A DNA stretch of 64,000 nucleotides, taken from Bog-473 sp963726135 (lineage in GTDB: Bacteria; Actinomycetota; Acidimicrobiia; Acidimicrobiales; RAAP-2). Below are positions 24,293 through 32,420 of the stretch, piece by piece. The DNA lies in contig CAVSBE010000008.1 of the NCBI GenBank assembly GCA_963726135.1, positions 1,674,001 through 1,738,000 on the forward strand. Reading direction: 5' to 3'. How positions within the stretch are numbered: the stretch's first letter is position 1; each line of letters begins with the position of its first letter. Below the pieces are notes generated by a model. The model had not been told where the DNA came from. It saw nothing but the letters and a program-made list of their open reading frames with translations, and did no database searches. Position numbers and translations under genes: made by a program.

Positions 24293-24942
24293 GTGAGATC
24301 GGCCAGCTCAAGGGTCTGCGCGACGACGTCTATCGCCGCCCGCTGGCCACCGCCCTCTTGCGGCTGGGTCTCGGGGCGGGCTGGCGCTGCGCCGATGTTG
24401 GCGCCGGGGGTGGGGACGTATCGGTCGCACTCGCCGAGATGGTGGGACGGGACGGGCGCGTCTACGCCGTCGACAGCGACCCCCTCGCGCGCGACGAAGT
24501 CGCACGCGCCGCGGCGGCCCACGCGCAGGTCATCGCGCTGACCCAAGCCGGCGAGGATCTCTCGTTGCCCGAGGCGGTTGACCTCGCCTTCTGCCGCTTC
24601 CTGTTGCTCCACGTGCTCGAGCCCCTCGCCGTCGTGCGCATGATGGCGGGCGCCGTCCATCCCGGCGGTTGGGTGGTGGCCCAGGAGCCCGTCACCTCGG
24701 CCGGGCGGATCGCGGGCGCCCCGCTCTCCATGCCTGACGCCCGCCATCCCGACGTCGGGGCGCTGCTTCCGGCCCTCGTGCGCGACGCCGGACTCGAGGT
24801 CGTCGACGCCTGGGCCGAGGCGCCCGCCGGGGTCGGACCGGGACCGGTGGCGAGCTATCTCGAGTCCCTGACCGGGGTTGGACCCGGCGACGACCCGGTC
24901 GTCCTGCCTCCCCTGGTCACCGTGATCGGCCGCCGGTCCTGA
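24289..24942 (+). CDS. SAM-dependent methyltransferase-like protein
   Basis: 217 aa from GTG 24289, which overlaps the preceding stop (GTGA); GTG 24274 is an alternative. The Rossmann SAM motif is CADVGAGGGDVSVALAEMV, followed by VYAVDSDPLARDE (acidic residue at the end of strand 2), LAFCRFLLLHVLEP and HPGGWVVAQEP. Substrate unknown. A TAGAGT box 8 nt before ATG 24258 suggests transcription starts there. That ATG reads MMEPVRAGQRSE and then hits TGA because of a GTGAGTGAG repeat; a 4-nt difference would join it to this frame, so the true N-terminus is uncertain. Confidence 0.85.
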   Translation: MSEIGQLKGLRDDVYRRPLATALLRLGLGAGWRCADVGAGGGDVSVALAEMVGRDGRVYAVDSDPLARDEVARAAAAHAQVIALTQAGEDLSLPEAVDLAFCRFLLLHVLEPLAVVRMMAGAVHPGGWVVAQEPVTSAGRIAGAPLSMPDARHPDVGALLPALVRDAGLEVVDAWAEAPAGVGPGPVASYLESLTGVGPGDDPVVLPPLVTVIGRRS

Positions 24943-24992
24943 GAACCTCGCCCGCCCGGCCGGACCGGAAAAGGACATCCGGACCAGCCGGG

Positions 24993-24998
24993 TAGGGT
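24993..24998 (+). promoter_or_regulatory. Candidate -10 box (TAGGGT) for methylsuccinyl-CoA dehydrogenase gene
   Basis: TAGGGT ends 8 nt before the GTG at 25007, with no ribosome site in the gap. It supports the GTG as start and a leaderless mRNA. Confidence 0.5.
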
Positions 24999-25006
24999 CG
25001 CACCCC

Positions 25007-26614
25007 GTGACGACGCCCTCCGCGCCCCTGCTTGACGGCGCCGCCGAGGCCGCCGACCTGGCCCAGCAGCTGGTCGACGCGGCGTGCGCCAGGGTCCGCC
25101 AGCACGGCGGCATCGAGGCCAACCAGGTGGTCGCGTACGACGTGGCGCACGCGGCCGCCGCGGTCACCACGGCGCGGGCGGCCCTCGAATACGGCGCGTG
25201 GGGGGAGGTCGAGGCCCGCATCGCCGCGGCGTTCGTAGCGGACGTGGTCGCTGACCTCGCCGGCAAGGTGGCCGGACGGGAGGCGCTGTGGGGTGTGGAG
25301 CCCGACTGGGCCGGGCCGGCGTCGCGGTTCCTCCAGGCACAGCGGGATCCGGAGGTGCTGGCCGGCCTGGCCGGCACTGAAGGGCCCCGGCACCTCGGAG
25401 AGGACTTCGAGCTGGTCCGGGACACCTTCCACCGCTTCGCCCAGGACAAGGTCAGGCCGCACGCCGAGCACGTGCACCGGGACAACGACGACATCCCCGA
25501 GGAAGTGATCGAGGGTCTTGCCGAACTGGGCGGCTTCGGCCTCTCGGTTCCCGAGGAGTACGGCGGCTTCGCATCCGGTGGGGAGAGCGACTACATGGGC
25601 ATGGTCGTTGCCACCGAGGAACTGAGCTGGGGCTCGTTGGGTGTGGGCGGATCGCTCATTACAAGGCCCGAGATCCTGACCCGTGCCCTGGTCCACGGCG
25701 GCACGGAGGAGCAGAAGAAGCAATGGCTCCCCAAGCTGGCCTCGGCGGAGATCCTGGCCGCGGTGGCGGTGACCGAGCCCGACTACGGGTCCGACGTTGC
25801 CGGCATCGTCACCTCCGCCACTCCGGTGCGCGGCGGCTGGGTCGTCAACGGCGTCAAGACATGGTGCACGTTCGCCGCCCGGGCGGACGTGCTCATGTTG
25901 CTGGCGCGCACGGACCCCGACCGCTCATTGGCCCACCGCGGTCTCTCCATGTTCGTCGTCGAGAAGCCCCGTGGTGACGGCCACGGATTCGTCTTCGCGC
26001 AGGAGGACGCGCCCGGCCGCCCGGCCGACCTGGCGCCGGGACGACTCGAGGGTCGCCCCATCGACACGCTCGGCTATCGCGGCATGCACTCCTACGAACT
26101 GGCCTTCGAGAACTGGTTCGTGCCCGAGGCCAACCTCGTCGGCGGCACAGAAGGCCTGGGCAAGGGCTTCTACCTCCAGATGCAGGGCTTCGAGAACGGG
26201 CGGCTCCAGACGGCGGCGCGCGCGCTGGGGGTGATGCAGGCCGCCTACGAGGCTGCAGCGTCCTACGCAGCCGAGCGCAAGGTCTTCGGCTCCCCGATCG
26301 GCGACTACCAGTTGACCCGAGCCAAGCTCGGTCGCATGGCCGTCATCATCCAGGCGACGCGCCAGAGCTCGTACCACGTCGCCCGCCTGATGGCCCGCGG
26401 CGAGGGCGCGCTCGAGGCGTCGATGGTCAAGGCCTACGTGTGCCGTGCCGCCGAATGGGTGACGCGGGAGGCCATGCAAATTCACGGCGGCATGGGCTAC
26501 GCGGAGGAGTTCGCGGTGAGCCGCTACTTCGTGGACGCGCGGGTGCTCTCCATCTTCGAGGGAGCCGACGAGACCCTTGCGCTCAAGGTGATCGCGCGCC
26601 GCCTCATCGGCTGA
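25007..26614 (+). CDS. mcd: (2S)-methylsuccinyl-CoA dehydrogenase
   Basis: 535 aa, about 150 longer than ordinary acyl-CoA dehydrogenases because of an N-terminal helical extension (QQLVDAACARVRQHGGIEAN, VVAYDVAHAAAAVTTARAAL). That extension is characteristic of methylsuccinyl-CoA dehydrogenase. The dehydrogenase domain has LSVPEEYGGFASGGESDYMG, VTEPDYGSDVAG, RKVFGSPIGDYQLTRAKLG, MQIHGGMGYAEEFAVSRYF and the catalytic-glutamate segment SIFEGADETLA. It oxidises methylsuccinyl-CoA to mesaconyl-CoA. The convergent lyase and nearby hydratase complete the next steps. Crotonyl-CoA carboxylase/reductase and ethylmalonyl-CoA mutase are not in the window. Confidence 0.88.
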   Translation: MTTPSAPLLDGAAEAADLAQQLVDAACARVRQHGGIEANQVVAYDVAHAAAAVTTARAALEYGAWGEVEARIAAAFVADVVADLAGKVAGREALWGVEPDWAGPASRFLQAQRDPEVLAGLAGTEGPRHLGEDFELVRDTFHRFAQDKVRPHAEHVHRDNDDIPEEVIEGLAELGGFGLSVPEEYGGFASGGESDYMGMVVATEELSWGSLGVGGSLITRPEILTRALVHGGTEEQKKQWLPKLASAEILAAVAVTEPDYGSDVAGIVTSATPVRGGWVVNGVKTWCTFAARADVLMLLARTDPDRSLAHRGLSMFVVEKPRGDGHGFVFAQEDAPGRPADLAPGRLEGRPIDTLGYRGMHSYELAFENWFVPEANLVGGTEGLGKGFYLQMQGFENGRLQTAARALGVMQAAYEAAASYAAERKVFGSPIGDYQLTRAKLGRMAVIIQATRQSSYHVARLMARGEGALEASMVKAYVCRAAEWVTREAMQIHGGMGYAEEFAVSRYFVDARVLSIFEGADETLALKVIARRLIG

Positions 26615-26640
26615 GACACACACACCGGCGGTCGCGACGT

Positions 26641-27579
26641 TCAGCCGGAGCTGCGCGTGAGACCGGCCCGCTCGCCGCGGCTCACGAACTTGATGGCCAT
26701 CTTGCGGCTGGCCTCGTCGATCATTTCGTCGCCGAACATCACGGCGCCCTTGCGGTCGTCCTCGGTGGCCTTCTGGTAGGCGTCGAGAATGTCGAAGGCG
26801 CGGTCGAACTGCTCCTGCGTCGGTGAGAAGACCTCGTTGAGTGCGACGGCCTGGTCGGGGGTGAGGGCCCACTTGCCGTCGTAGCCGAGCATTCGGGATC
26901 GCATTGAGTACTCGCGGAGTGCGTCGAGCTCGCGCACCTTGAGGAACGGCCCGTCGATCACCTGCAGTCCGTTCGCCCGGCCCGCCATGAGGATCCGGCT
27001 GAAGACGTAGTGAAAGTGGTCGCCCGGGTACTCGGGGATGTCGACCCCGCCGGTCAGCACCGGCATCTCGATGCTCGCCGCGAAGTCCGCCGGGCCGAAG
27101 ATGATCGTCTCGAGCCTCGGGGAGGCGGCGCAGATCTCGTCGACGTTGATCAGCCCGCGCGCCGTCTCGATCTGCGCCTCAATCCCGACATGCCCGACGG
27201 GCAGCCCCGACTTCTTCTCGACCTGGGTGAGCAACAGATCCAGCGCGACGACCTCCGCGGCGGACTGCACCTTGGGCAGCATGATCTCGTCGAGGCGTTC
27301 GCCGGCGTTGCCGACCACCTCGATCACGTCGCCGTAGGTCCACTCGGTGTCCCAGGCGTTCACGCGCACGCACAGCACCCGATCGTCCCAAGCGAGGTTC
27401 TTGATGGCGTCGACCACCTTGGGCCGGGCACTCTCCTTCTCGAGAGGCGCCACGGCGTCCTCGAGGTCGAGGAACGTCATGTCAGCGGGGACGGTCGGGG
27501 CCTTGGCCAGGAACTTCTCGTTCGAGCCGGGGGTGGAGAGGCAGGAGCGGCGTGGGAGGTCACGTGAACGTGCAGACAT
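26641..27579 (-). CDS. mcl: L-malyl-CoA/beta-methylmalyl-CoA lyase (CitE superfamily)
   Basis: 312 aa TIM-barrel lyase. RRSCLSTPGSNEKFLAKAP, MTFLDLEDAVAPLEKESAR (Mg/CoA site with Glu and Asp), RVNAWDTEWTYGDV, IMLPKVQSAAEV, VGIEAQIETARGLINVDEI, IIFGPADFAASIEMP and RSRMLGYDGKWALTPDQ match the CitE/Mcl family. In the ethylmalonyl-CoA pathway it cleaves beta-methylmalyl-CoA to propionyl-CoA and glyoxylate. Convergent with mcd, 26 nt apart. Plain CitE-like lyase is the alternative; context favours Mcl. Confidence 0.88.
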   Translation of the reverse strand: MSARSRDLPRRSCLSTPGSNEKFLAKAPTVPADMTFLDLEDAVAPLEKESARPKVVDAIKNLAWDDRVLCVRVNAWDTEWTYGDVIEVVGNAGERLDEIMLPKVQSAAEVVALDLLLTQVEKKSGLPVGHVGIEAQIETARGLINVDEICAASPRLETIIFGPADFAASIEMPVLTGGVDIPEYPGDHFHYVFSRILMAGRANGLQVIDGPFLKVRELDALREYSMRSRMLGYDGKWALTPDQAVALNEVFSPTQEQFDRAFDILDAYQKATEDDRKGAVMFGDEMIDEASRKMAIKFVSRGERAGLTRSSG

Positions 27580-27651
27580 GAGTCGATGGTAACAAACGGG
27601 CCGCGCAGACCCTCCGGTCGCAACCCTCCGCCCTCCATCCTCACCAGCACC

Positions 27652-27669
27652 GCTGATCCGCGGATCAGC
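27652..27669. other. 18-bp perfect palindrome between mcl and dienelactone hydrolase
   Basis: GCTGATCCG immediately followed by its reverse complement CGGATCAGC. It lies just after the dienelactone hydrolase stop (minus strand) and upstream of mcl. No T-tract follows. It could be a protein-binding site or a rho-assisted stop. Confidence 0.45.
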
Positions 27670-27677
27670 CGGCGTCG

Positions 27678-27697
27678 GCTCAGCTCAGCTCAGCTCA
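27678..27697. repeat. Tandem pentanucleotide (GCTCA)x4 at the end of the dienelactone hydrolase gene
   Basis: Four exact copies of GCTCA span the stop codon (27690-27692) of the dienelactone hydrolase gene. Because the unit is 5 nt, copy-number change would shift the last codons and move the stop, producing C-terminal length variation. Confidence 0.6.
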
Positions 27698-28376
27698 GAT
27701 GCGAACGGAAGAACTCCACGGTGCGCTCCCACAGCGCGCGTGCGGCCTCCTCGTGGTACACCTCCGGCCGCGTGTCGTTGAAGAACGCATGGTCGGTGTC
27801 GGGGTAGACGACGATCTCGACCGACTTGCCCAGGCCCCGCAACTGCTCCGCCATCGCGTTGGCGTCCTCCGGGGTGAAGAAACTGTCGTTCGCGGCGTAG
27901 TGGCCGAGAACCGCGGCGGACATCGCCGCGTAGTCCGGCTGCGCGTCGGGCCACGGGATGATCCCGTAACACGGCACGACGGCCGCCACCGCGTCGGGAC
28001 GCTGTGTCGCCAGCACGAGTGCGAGCCCGCCGCCCATGCAGAAGCCGATGACACCGACGTGATCACCCGAGCTCCGCCGCAACAGCTCGTCGACCGCCCC
28101 GCTCATGTCGCGGGCAGCCTGGTCCATCTTCATGGCCATCATCGCCTTGCCCGCCTCGTCCGGCTCGCCGGGCTGCACCTTCTGCCCGTGGTAGAGGTCA
28201 GGGGCCAGCGCCACGAAGCCCTCAGCCGCGAAACGGTCGCACACGTCCTCGATGTGGTCGACGAGTCCCCACCATTCCTGGATCACGATCACGCCCGAAC
28301 CCGTGCCGCTCGCCGGCTGCGCCAGATAGCCGCCGGCCGTGGAACCGTTGCTCGCGAATTCGATCACTTCACCCAT
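27690..28376 (-). CDS. Dienelactone hydrolase family protein
   Basis: 228 aa alpha/beta hydrolase. VIVIQEWWGLVDHIEDVCDR and VALAPDLYHGQ are the family N-terminal blocks, VGVIGFCMGGGLALVL holds the cysteine nucleophile about 116, GHYAANDSFFTPEDA the aspartate and YPDTDHAFFND the histidine. The triad Cys-Asp-His is typical of carboxymethylenebutenolidase relatives, which open lactones in aromatic catabolism, though many have other substrates. ATG 28376 was preferred over GTG 28382. Divergent from the NlpC/P60 gene. Confidence 0.92.
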   Translation of the reverse strand: MGEVIEFASNGSTAGGYLAQPASGTGSGVIVIQEWWGLVDHIEDVCDRFAAEGFVALAPDLYHGQKVQPGEPDEAGKAMMAMKMDQAARDMSGAVDELLRRSSGDHVGVIGFCMGGGLALVLATQRPDAVAAVVPCYGIIPWPDAQPDYAAMSAAVLGHYAANDSFFTPEDANAMAEQLRGLGKSVEIVVYPDTDHAFFNDTRPEVYHEEAARALWERTVEFFRSHLS

Positions 28377-28517
28377 GCCCACCGACCGTAGTTCCCGATA
28401 TCACGTTTCGTTCTCACCATCAGACTGCGAAAAGTCTCAAATTCTTGCTTGTGACGAACCACCTGCGCTTTCACACCAACGGTACGACCATACATAGGCA
28501 TTTCGCACCGACGGTGT

Positions 28518-28544
28518 TTGAACCGTATGAGTGCTTGCTATAAG
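28518..28544 (+). promoter_or_regulatory. Candidate promoter of the NlpC/P60 gene
   Basis: TTGAAC (28518-28523) and TATAAG (28539-28544) are separated by 15 nt. The box lies 12 nt before an in-frame GTG at 28557. If it is used, the annotated ATG at 28527 would be upstream of the transcript start and the GTG would be the real start. The upstream region (28383-28517) is relatively AT-rich and contains small inverted repeats but no riboswitch I can recognise. Confidence 0.35.
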
Positions 28545-29768
28545 AATGGCCCGATCGTGACTGACGTAGAGCGGCTTATTGACCACTCCACGCCGCGGTC
28601 TCTGAGGAGCGCCCAGGTGCTCCAGCGGGTCGGCATTCCCGCGTTGACCGTCGTCACAGTGTTGGGGAGCACTGTGCTTGGTTTGGCGCGCCCGGCGGCC
28701 GGCGACGCCATCTCCGACGCCAAGGCCAAGGCAGCCGCCATCGAGGCGCAGCTGAGCCAGGCGCAGAACGAGATGTCTTCGTTGAGCCAGCAGTACGACG
28801 CGGCCAGCTATCACCTCACGCAGATCAATTCGAACATTGCGACGACCAAGGCCAACATCGCAGCCGATCAGACGCAGGTCGCGCAGGACAAGGCCACGCT
28901 CTCCAAGGCTGCCGTCGCCAACTACATCTCTGATGGAACGGCTGCCGCGCAAAACCCGATCTTCAGTGGCAACGAGCAGACGGTCGGCGCTACCACCACC
29001 TACAACAAGATCGCCGAGGGTGACATCTCACTCGCGGTCGACAACTTGCACACGGCGGAGAACTCGTTGAACGCTCAGGTCACCCAGCTCCAAGGTGAGC
29101 AGACGCAGGCGCAGGCCCAAGTGACGGCCGAACAGAACGCCGTGGCGCAGAACGCGCAGGCCGTCCAGCAGCAGAAGGACGCCCTGGCCCAGGAGCAGGG
29201 ACAGATCGCGCAGCTGGTCCAACAGCAGCAGCAACAAGAGGCCGCTGCTGCCGCCCAGGCGGCCGCGCAACGCCAGGCGGCCGCCGCTGCCGCCGCTGCG
29301 GCCGCTGCTGCTGCCCCGGCCACCTCGGTCGGCGGGGGCGGGAACTCCGTCAGTTCCGCCAGCCTGGCCGGCCTCCAGCAAGCCGCCCCGCCGCCGACCG
29401 CAGCCGGAGGCGGCGGCGCCGTACAGGCGGCCGAGAGCCAGGTCGGCGTCCCGTACGTCTGGGGCGGCGAGTCCCCCAAGGGATCCGGCAATCCCGGGTT
29501 CGACTGCTCCGGGTTGACGGCCTGGTCGTGGGGCCAGGTCGGGGTGGGGCTGCCGCACTACTCGGGCGCCCAGATGGCCGACACGACGCCCGTCCCGATC
29601 AACGACCTCCAGCCCGGCGATCTCCTCTTCTACGGCGCGGGTGGCTCGGACCACGTCGCCATGTACGTCGGCCCCGGCCAGATGATCGAGGCGCCCTACA
29701 CCGGGGCCTCGGTCTGGGTCACCTCCCTCCGCCTGGGCAGCGGCTTCGCCGGCGCCGGCCGGCCCTAG
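28527..29768 (+). CDS. Secreted NlpC/P60 peptidoglycan endopeptidase with coiled coil
   Basis: 413 aa from ATG 28527, or 403 aa from GTG 28557, which a promoter-like box favours. A signal peptide (VGIPALTVVTVLGSTVLGLA, cleavage after about RPAAGDA) is followed by a coiled coil of about 200 residues rich in Gln/Ala (DAKAKAAAIEAQLSQAQNEM and similar), a poly-Ala/Gln stretch and a Gly-rich linker. The NlpC/P60 domain has VPYVWGGESP, GFDCSGLTAWSW with the catalytic Cys, GDLLFYG and SDHVAMYVG with the His. The layout matches RipA/PcsB-like septal hydrolases controlled through the coiled coil. Confidence 0.93.
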   Translation: MSACYKNGPIVTDVERLIDHSTPRSLRSAQVLQRVGIPALTVVTVLGSTVLGLARPAAGDAISDAKAKAAAIEAQLSQAQNEMSSLSQQYDAASYHLTQINSNIATTKANIAADQTQVAQDKATLSKAAVANYISDGTAAAQNPIFSGNEQTVGATTTYNKIAEGDISLAVDNLHTAENSLNAQVTQLQGEQTQAQAQVTAEQNAVAQNAQAVQQQKDALAQEQGQIAQLVQQQQQQEAAAAAQAAAQRQAAAAAAAAAAAAAPATSVGGGGNSVSSASLAGLQQAAPPPTAAGGGGAVQAAESQVGVPYVWGGESPKGSGNPGFDCSGLTAWSWGQVGVGLPHYSGAQMADTTPVPINDLQPGDLLFYGAGGSDHVAMYVGPGQMIEAPYTGASVWVTSLRLGSGFAGAGRP

Positions 29769-29854
29769 CACCGGGCTCCACCCTCCCGGCAACGCGCTCA
29801 GGTCCCGGATCCCCCCCGTCCGCTCGCCGGTCCTAACCTGGCGCCAGCCGTGCG

Positions 29855-30703
29855 ATGAAACCGATCCCCGTCCAATTCCACATCGGGCCGCTCCAGGTCC
29901 ACACCTACGGGATCGGGCTCGCGCTCACGTTCTGGTTCGGGTTCGCCTACTTCGAGCGGAGACTGCGGCGAAACGGCTACCGCACCGACTGGTTCGTGCC
30001 CGTGTTCCTCTGGATCATCCTCGCCGCGGTCCTCGGTGCCCGGGCCATGCACGTGCTCTCCAACCTGAGCTACTACACCCACAGCCCGGGCGACATCCTC
30101 GCCATCTGGCACGGCGGCCTCTCGTCCTTCGGCGGCCTGCTGGCGGCGGTGCCGGTCGGCATCATCCTCACCCGTCGCCGCTGCCCCGAGCTGCCGCTCG
30201 GGCGTGGCCTCGACCTGGTGGCTCCGGTCCTGATGGCCTGCTGGGCGATGGGTCGCCTGCTCGGGCCCCAGCTGATGGTGGCCGGGGGCGGACACCCGAC
30301 GCACCAGTGGTTCGGGATGTACTACGCGGGACAGGTGGGCCGCAGGCTGCCCGTGCCGATCTTCCAGGCCCTCGAGGACTTCGCCGTGTACCTCGTCCTC
30401 ATTGCCATCGAGCGGCAGCTCGACCGCTGGCCCGACGGCACCCATCGGGTCGGCTACCCCCCGGGGATCGTCCTCGGCACTGCCATGGTGCTGTGGGGGG
30501 TGGAGCGCTCCCTCGACGAGCATTTGTGGCTCGGCGAGGACGGCCGCCTCGGGTCAGACCTCGTCCAGCTGGCGGGCATCCTCCTCGTCGTCGGCGGCGC
30601 CGTCGTCCTCGTGCGCACGAGGGCGCGCTGGAAGGAGTGGCTGTGCACGCACCATGCGCCGGGCACCGCCGCGCCGATGGAGGGGGCGGACCAACCGGCT
30701 TGA
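29855..30703 (+). CDS. lgt: Prolipoprotein diacylglyceryl transferase-like protein
   Basis: 282 aa multi-pass membrane protein. FHIGPLQVHTYGIGLALTFW is the conserved first helix region, GARAMHVLSN and IWHGGLSSFGGLLAAVPVGI carry the GAR and catalytic-His motifs of Lgt, which attaches diacylglycerol to the lipobox cysteine. The signature normally read RxGN is GRLLGPQLM here, so the asparagine equivalent to E. coli N146 appears to be missing. A late WGVERSLDEHLW provides Glu and Arg. A TAACCT box lies 15 nt upstream of the ATG. Either a divergent Lgt or an Lgt-fold paralogue. Confidence 0.82.
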   Translation: MKPIPVQFHIGPLQVHTYGIGLALTFWFGFAYFERRLRRNGYRTDWFVPVFLWIILAAVLGARAMHVLSNLSYYTHSPGDILAIWHGGLSSFGGLLAAVPVGIILTRRRCPELPLGRGLDLVAPVLMACWAMGRLLGPQLMVAGGGHPTHQWFGMYYAGQVGRRLPVPIFQALEDFAVYLVLIAIERQLDRWPDGTHRVGYPPGIVLGTAMVLWGVERSLDEHLWLGEDGRLGSDLVQLAGILLVVGGAVVLVRTRARWKEWLCTHHAPGTAAPMEGADQPA

Positions 30704-30726
30704 GCGCGGCGGGCGAACGCCGGGAC

Positions 30727-30927
30727 CTACTCCTCGGGCCGTTGGAACGCCCGTGCCCCGTGCTTGCGCCTGCGATCACCCTGGCGCTCGATGGCGAGCG
30801 CGTCACCGTCCTTGAAGATCCAACCGACCTCGCGCCCGGGTCGGATCTCGGGCAGCGCGTCGCAGCGATCTGCGCGGGGCCTCGATTGGCCGAGCCGAGT
30901 CTTCCTGTCGTTCCCCTCGTCGTCCAC
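30727..30927 (-). CDS. Possible small basic/acidic hypothetical protein
   Basis: 66 codons, GTG start. Residues such as EIRPGREVGWIFKDGDALAI and ERQGDRRRKHGARAF look protein-like, and third-position GC is slightly higher than in the competing plus-strand reading (TTG 30700 to 30948). Neither has a ribosome site or a family match I can name. The rest of the 407-nt stretch 30704-31110 shows no other credible gene. Confidence 0.3.
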   Translation of the reverse strand: MDDEGNDRKTRLGQSRPRADRCDALPEIRPGREVGWIFKDGDALAIERQGDRRRKHGARAFQRPEE

Positions 30928-31110
30928 GTCCCGACCCGCCTCTCATAGGGGAACTGCGCTCGTTGCCTGCACCCGGCGCGGTGCTCAGGCTAGGAACTGG
31001 AGCGCTCGTGGTGGTGGATCCCCGCATTGCCGGGAGGGACCGCTTCCCGGCGCTCTCAAGGCCTCTTCCCCTAGTGCCGATACCGCGGGATGGGAGGAGG
31101 TGAGTGAGCG

Positions 31111-31437
31111 ATGGCCACCGTCCAGCCACGGACACCGATCATGAGCGAGAAGATCTGGACCGAGGAGGAGAAGGAGGAGTGGTTCGCCGCCAACGGCGCC
31201 GAACCCACCCACGTGGTCACCTTCGAGCCCATGTACCAAATTGAGGTCTGCATCCCGCCCTGGGAGCACCCGGAGCGCCAAATCGCGCGCTCGGCGGTCG
31301 CGTGGGGCAGGAACATGGCCGGCGTCCTCGATCAGGAGCACCTCGGTGGGGCCGCCGTCGTCGCCGCGCACCATGAAGGAAATTCGCTCGAGGTCAACGC
31401 GACGGTGAAGCCCCGGCCCCGCCTGCACCGCCTCTGA
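31111..31437 (+). CDS. Conserved-looking hypothetical protein
   Basis: 108 aa. A strong AGGAGG site at 31095-31100 is 10 nt before the ATG, and third positions are strongly GC-biased, so this is probably a real gene. The sequence (KIWTEEEKEEWFAANGAEPT, VVTFEPMYQIEVCIPPWEHP) has an acidic N-terminus and an aromatic-rich centre, one cysteine and no membrane helix. No family recognised. It is convergent with the SDR gene and isolated from other operons. Confidence 0.6.
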   Translation: MATVQPRTPIMSEKIWTEEEKEEWFAANGAEPTHVVTFEPMYQIEVCIPPWEHPERQIARSAVAWGRNMAGVLDQEHLGGAAVVAAHHEGNSLEVNATVKPRPRLHRL

Positions 31438-31456
31438 ACGCGGCTCGTCTGGCGCG

Positions 31457-32365
31457 CTAGGCGTTCGGCTTCTGGCCCGACGCGGCCGCCTGGCGCATCT
31501 GTTCGAGGCGGTCGATCAAGCCCATCCGCTCCTGCCCGACCGTGCTGTCGAGGCGCGCGGCAATCTGCTCGGGTGTCCAACGACCGTCGGCCCACATCGC
31601 CCGGACTTCGGCGGGCTGGTTCCACACGGCGATCTTCGAGCCCACCACGGTGTAGACCTGACCCGTCACGTGCTTGGCTTGATCGCTCAGCAAGTACACG
31701 ACCATGGGCGCGACGTCCTCGGCGTCCCCCATCTCGGCCAGCTCCGAGGGCACGTTGGCCGACATGCGTGTCCGTGCGACAGGCGCAATCGCGTTGGCCG
31801 TGACGCCGTAGCGATACAGACCTGCGGCGGCCGACCGCACGAACGACACGATGCCCCCTTTGGCGGCGGCGTAATTCGCCTGCGCCACGCTCCCCGCGAA
31901 TGCGCCCGACGTGAACCCGACGAGTGAGCCCCCGCCCTCTTGTTTGCGCATCACGGCCGCCGCGGCCCGGAAGACCGTGAAGTGACCCTTCAGATGCGTG
32001 GCGATCACGGCATCCCACTCGTCCTCGGACATGTTGAAGAGCATGCGCTCGCGCAGGATCCCGGCCACCGCCACGACACCGTCGATGCGGCCCCATTTCT
32101 CGACGGCGGTGTCGATCAAACGCTCACCCGACTCCATCTTCGAGATGTCGTCCGCCACCGCGATGGCCTCGCCGCCGTTCTCGGTGATCTCCGCGACGAC
32201 GGCCTGGGCGACCTCACTCGTCGGGTCCTCGCCCGCCATGCCCACGCCGTAGTCGGCCACCAGGACCCTGGCTCCCTCGTCCGCGGCAGCACGCGCGACG
32301 GCCCGCCCGATACCGCCACCCCCGCCGGTGACCGCGACGACCTTGCCTGCGAGGAACGCTGCCAT
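31457..32365 (-). CDS. Short-chain dehydrogenase/reductase (3-hydroxyacyl-CoA dehydrogenase-like)
   Basis: 302 aa. VVAVTGGGGGIGRAVARAAA is the NAD(P) Rossmann motif, VAVAGILRERM replaces the usual NNAG, and SLVGFTSGAFAGSVAQANYA followed by AAKGG gives the catalytic Ser, Tyr and Lys. The C-terminal extension (AEVRAMWADGRWTPEQIAAR) is typical of actinobacterial SDRs related to the dehydrogenase half of the peroxisomal multifunctional enzyme. The ATG at 32365 is divergent from the acyl-CoA ligase gene, with a KstR-like palindrome in the shared promoter. Probably a beta-oxidation step for lipid or steroid side chains. Confidence 0.9.
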   Translation of the reverse strand: MAAFLAGKVVAVTGGGGGIGRAVARAAADEGARVLVADYGVGMAGEDPTSEVAQAVVAEITENGGEAIAVADDISKMESGERLIDTAVEKWGRIDGVVAVAGILRERMLFNMSEDEWDAVIATHLKGHFTVFRAAAAVMRKQEGGGSLVGFTSGAFAGSVAQANYAAAKGGIVSFVRSAAAGLYRYGVTANAIAPVARTRMSANVPSELAEMGDAEDVAPMVVYLLSDQAKHVTGQVYTVVGSKIAVWNQPAEVRAMWADGRWTPEQIAARLDSTVGQERMGLIDRLEQMRQAAASGQKPNA

Positions 32366-32420
32366 TGACGACTCTCCTGATCTCTCGGTGCCCGCCGACC
32401 GGGCCGCAAATTGCCCTAAG

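Noticed and set aside
28383..28526. c-di-AMP (ydaO-type) riboswitch before the NlpC/P60 gene
   Set aside because: Such switches often precede actinobacterial wall hydrolases, but the conserved core motifs are not visible in this 144-nt region.
30700..30948. Plus-strand ORF after lgt (TTG start overlapping the lgt stop)
   Set aside because: Lower third-position GC than real genes here, no ribosome site and no recognisable protein features; a minus-strand alternative is slightly better but also weak.
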